A DNA stretch of 64,000 bases from positions 24,571,391-24,635,390 of the forward strand of contig CM055107.1 in NCBI GenBank assembly GCA_029204225.1. Direction: 5' to 3'. The first letter of the stretch is position 1. Each line of letters opens with the position of its first letter. Below, piece by piece: positions 61,446-64,000 of this stretch. Source of the stretch: Diphasiastrum complanatum. Taxonomy: Eukaryota > Streptophyta > Lycopodiopsida > Lycopodiales > Lycopodiaceae. Below the pieces are notes generated by a model. It worked only from the letters and a program-made list of their open reading frames with translations. It ran no database searches and had not been told where the DNA came from. The translations under genes and the position numbers were made by a program.

Positions 61446-63278
61446 TGAATGATGTTTGTCCAAGGGCATCAAAATTAAAGACCAATGATTGATGAAATTG
61501 CCATGAATATCTAGGCTGAATATTCCTTGGATTTCATGGGGGTCCTAAATTTCCACCATACAATAATGTAAGATTTGAGTAACACACATTAAGTTAGACT
61601 CTAGACTCTAGAGAGCTTGAAATCATCTTACATTTCAAGTTTTAAAAGTACCCATCAAATTTACATGTTTTATGAAAGCTAAAGTACAAGCAGCCTTTCA
61701 ATTGGAAAGGAGGATCTGGATTCTGTGTTTCAAAATTCAGGCTCATGTGTGATCATTGATGATTCCAACATCCAAGTTCCAAGCCTGCTCAGGAGCCACT
61801 ATTCTTGTCCATAGCCCACTGAGTGGTATGTGTCCCAGACATCCTGGAGGGATTTTGATGCTTGGTTGATTGAAATATGAGATATATGTTACTATTATGT
61901 ATGTATGTTAATTTATGTGCGTGGGGACCCAATTTGGGTTTTAATTTGTCCTTACTTTTGAATGGATTGAGTCTACTGTCCCAATCTGCATTTTGTTGAT
62001 TATATGCATGTATTCATCAGCAGCAGCATGTGGCATGATGATGCATGGCCCCACTTCAATGGCAGGGAGAGGTCATTCTGCTGGACCGTGCAATTTGCCA
62101 AACTTTTAACGCACACGAGTCTTAACTGGCTCATCTTTTTTTGGCAACTGGGTCCTCCTTTTCCATTTCAACCTTTCAGTTCAAGGCTTGGAATTTTGGG
62201 AGTTGCAAAGTTTGTCAACTGTCAAAAAAAACTCAAAAATCAATTCTAGTGTGAACTGAAAGGGAATCCCAAAAGCTACTTCTCAATCTGGTAACATTAC
62301 AAAGTCAAATTTCATGTGAGAATCAAAATTTTAAAGATTATCTTCTACAGTAGAACAAGATTACCTTCAAAACGTCGAAATGCTTAAATTTGAAAAGGTA
62401 GCCATGAAACTTACCAACCAAGTCATTTAAAATTTGCAAAAGATGAATCTCTTTTGTTGGACAGGAGGTTTTGACATCCCCTCCCTCCGTGTCTCTGTGG
62501 TTTTGCGGCTTTTTTCTGTTTTTGGTTGTTTTTTCCAGAGATGGTATTCTCTCTTTCTTTCTCACATATGGTTAGGATTTGTGACTTGTGTAACGTTCAG
62601 TTCGGCAGAGGGCGGAAAAGCTGAGCTGAGCTGCAACCTTTCTTCGTTGATGACGACGTGTTCATCCTTCCCTCATCCACATACGTGTGGGGTTACGTCT
62701 GCTGATCTTTCTGGAGAATGCACCCACTGGGTTTGTTTTTAGCCTCTCATCCAATTTGGTCTTTTCCTTCATCCTTTTGCGCAGCATGATTAGCCTTTTT
62801 CTGCAGCAGCATGATTGATGCTGCATGTATCTGTTTTGGGCTTTGATCCCAGCCTGCACCTTCCTGCTGCTTTCCTAATCCACAGAATTAAAAAGAATAA
62901 TAAGGCCTTTTCCTAAGGCCTTGCACTGTGCAGCCTTATCATAGATAGTACATACTTTTTATTTTCTAGAATGCAGCAGGCACATCAACCTCATGATCAG
63001 CAACGTCAGCTTGACTAAGTCCCATCAGCTACAAAGGCCAGGCAGGCTACACTCTTGCCAACCGAACACTTTAACTCTATGCAGCTTGAATATGCTGTTA
63101 AATTGGCGTTGACAGTCATTCCAACCAGCTGTTGGATGTATGCTGTTCTTAAGATAGAGATTACTACTTGTAAGTTGTAACTTCACCTAGTATAGTAAGC
63201 ACTAGTGACAAGTTGCACATAGTTTTGCACGCTCTAGCCTCACTTTCAAACTAAGACCTTTGACCCCCCCCTCCTCCC

Positions 63279-63280
<2 letters not shown>
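60000..63280. other. Upstream region of the NAC gene: no other gene supported
   Basis: About 3.3 kb without a recognisable coding exon. A (GA)n run lies at 61411-61440, and the minus-strand frame over it (61063-61485) has no known domain. Promoter elements of the NAC gene should lie toward the right end but I cannot define them. Confidence 0.4.

Positions 63281-63281
<1 letters not shown>

Positions 63282-63312
<31 letters not shown>
63282..63312. repeat. (CT)n tract 300 bp upstream of the NAC start
   Basis: About 30 bases of CT preceded by a C-rich run (63266-63281). CT/GA tracts are common in plant promoters and 5' untranslated regions; here it is 300 bp before the NAC ATG. Confidence 0.8.
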
Positions 63313-63315
<3 letters not shown>

Positions 63316-63612
63316 CAAAAGGCAGCTGAGATTTAAATATCAGGCAATAAATTTATGATTGGCCATGATCAATAAGCACCTAAACCAAGTGATACTCTCT
63401 TGATGTAGTTTGTCTGAGTCTGTTCCTCTGCCTTATTTGGATATTACTACAAATTCCTAGTAGCAATATATCCCTGGTGGAATTTTATGTAAAGATCAAG
63501 ACACAATATTTCAACGCATTTCGCTAAATGATATGCTTGGCATAAGTTTGTTGCATGCTTTAACTTGTCCTCCTTAGCCTCCAATTGCTCCAGCTTAGAA
63601 GGCCTGCCTGCA

Positions 63613-63802
63613 ATGGAAGCAACAAAGGTGATCAACGTTCAAGGGAAGCCTGATTTATGGCTTCCTCCAGGATTCAGATTTCACCCCACAGATGATGAGC
63701 TCATCAGCTTCTACTTGACAGGGAAGGTTCTGAATAGCAGCTTTGCAGCTCATGCCATTGCAGAGGTGGATCTGAACAAGTATGAGCCTTGGGATCTTCC
63801 AG
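63613..63802 (+). CDS. NAC-domain transcription factor, exon 1 (gene continues right)
   Basis: NAC proteins are plant-specific DNA-binding factors for development and stress. The exon encodes [20 protein letters not shown] (NAC subdomain A), then [17 protein letters not shown] (subdomain B). The start is the ATG at 63613, 14 codons before the [10 protein letters not shown] motif; the in-frame sequence upstream has no earlier ATG. Translation is conserved only to DLPG, where CCAG is followed by GTGCTC, a donor at the classic position of the first NAC intron. Reading on to 63930 gives unrelated residues and a stop, so the intron is well supported. Subdomains C-E must lie beyond 64000. The sequence is nearest in style to NAM/CUC members, but a subfamily cannot be fixed from 63 codons. 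Confidence 0.93.
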
Positions 63803-64000
63803 GTGCTCAAACTCAGCCACGAAGACTCCAATTTTATTGGATGGATCAGCAATTTCATGGCTGGTGTTACGCAGCACAGAGAGAATTGGGCTCTGGTTTC
63901 ATGTATCAGATTTGTGAGCCAAGAGGTTAATTGTGTTTTTCCAAACTGATATAGTACTGTGTGGTATTTGCAGAAAAGGCAAACATAGGAGAGAAAGAGT

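Overview
The window looks like nuclear DNA of a large-genome land plant. The signs are a NAC transcription-factor exon, a spliced plant-type phosphopantothenate-cysteine ligase (PPCS) gene with very long introns, plant Ty1/copia elements primed by initiator tRNA-Met, BED/DUF659 hAT transposons, many LINE fragments and long (CT)n runs. A fern, lycophyte or gymnosperm is plausible from intron size and repeat load, but the sequence does not settle the lineage.

Only two host genes can be supported. The PPCS gene runs on the minus strand. I could piece together seven exons by matching splice sites and reading phase: 41897-41759, 41386-41251, 41169-41125, 40854-40772, 40388-40345, 13123-13064 and 5823-5722. 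They join in frame to 203 codons; the C-terminal exons must lie left of the window. Intron 5 is about 27.2 kb, intron 6 about 7.2 kb and intron 7 at least 5.7 kb, so almost everything from 1 to 40 kb is intron filled with mobile DNA. The second gene is the first exon of a NAC gene (plus strand, 63613-63802), with its second exon beyond the right edge.

Layout. 1-4 kb: GC-rich short-word repeats and small hAT-type elements. 6-12.8 kb: LINE debris, one LINE copy split by a 740 bp hAT element with a perfect 8 bp target duplication. 13.5-15.4 kb: a tandem satellite of about 360 bp. 15.9-24.1 kb: LINE and copia mosaics. 24.15-29.43 kb: a complete-ended copia element (1.08 kb LTRs, TGTTT duplication) that has lost its integrase. 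29.4-29.8 kb: a tRNA-headed SINE-like piece and LINE 3' ends with (CT)n tails. 29.9-32.9 kb: a decayed hAT transposase. 33.14-38.36 kb: a structurally complete hAT element with a spliced transposase gene. 38.4-41.9 kb: old retroelement remains, then PPCS exons 5 to 1. 42-48.9 kb: mostly featureless intergenic DNA with long (CT)n tracts. 48.9-58 kb: broken retrotransposons, including a gag-protease unit with four zinc knuckles fused to copia RNase H, a head-to-head copia integrase junction and a copia leader with a triplicated primer-binding site. 58-63.6 kb: short tandem repeats and the NAC upstream region.

Three signals stand out. LINE and SINE-like 3' ends share a short hairpin whose two arms change together, then AATAAA, then a (CT)n tail. 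The hAT-type elements each carry a different reiterated palindromic word near their ends while sharing subterminal blocks. The PPCS gene keeps open, correctly phased exons across more than 36 kb of transposon-filled intron.
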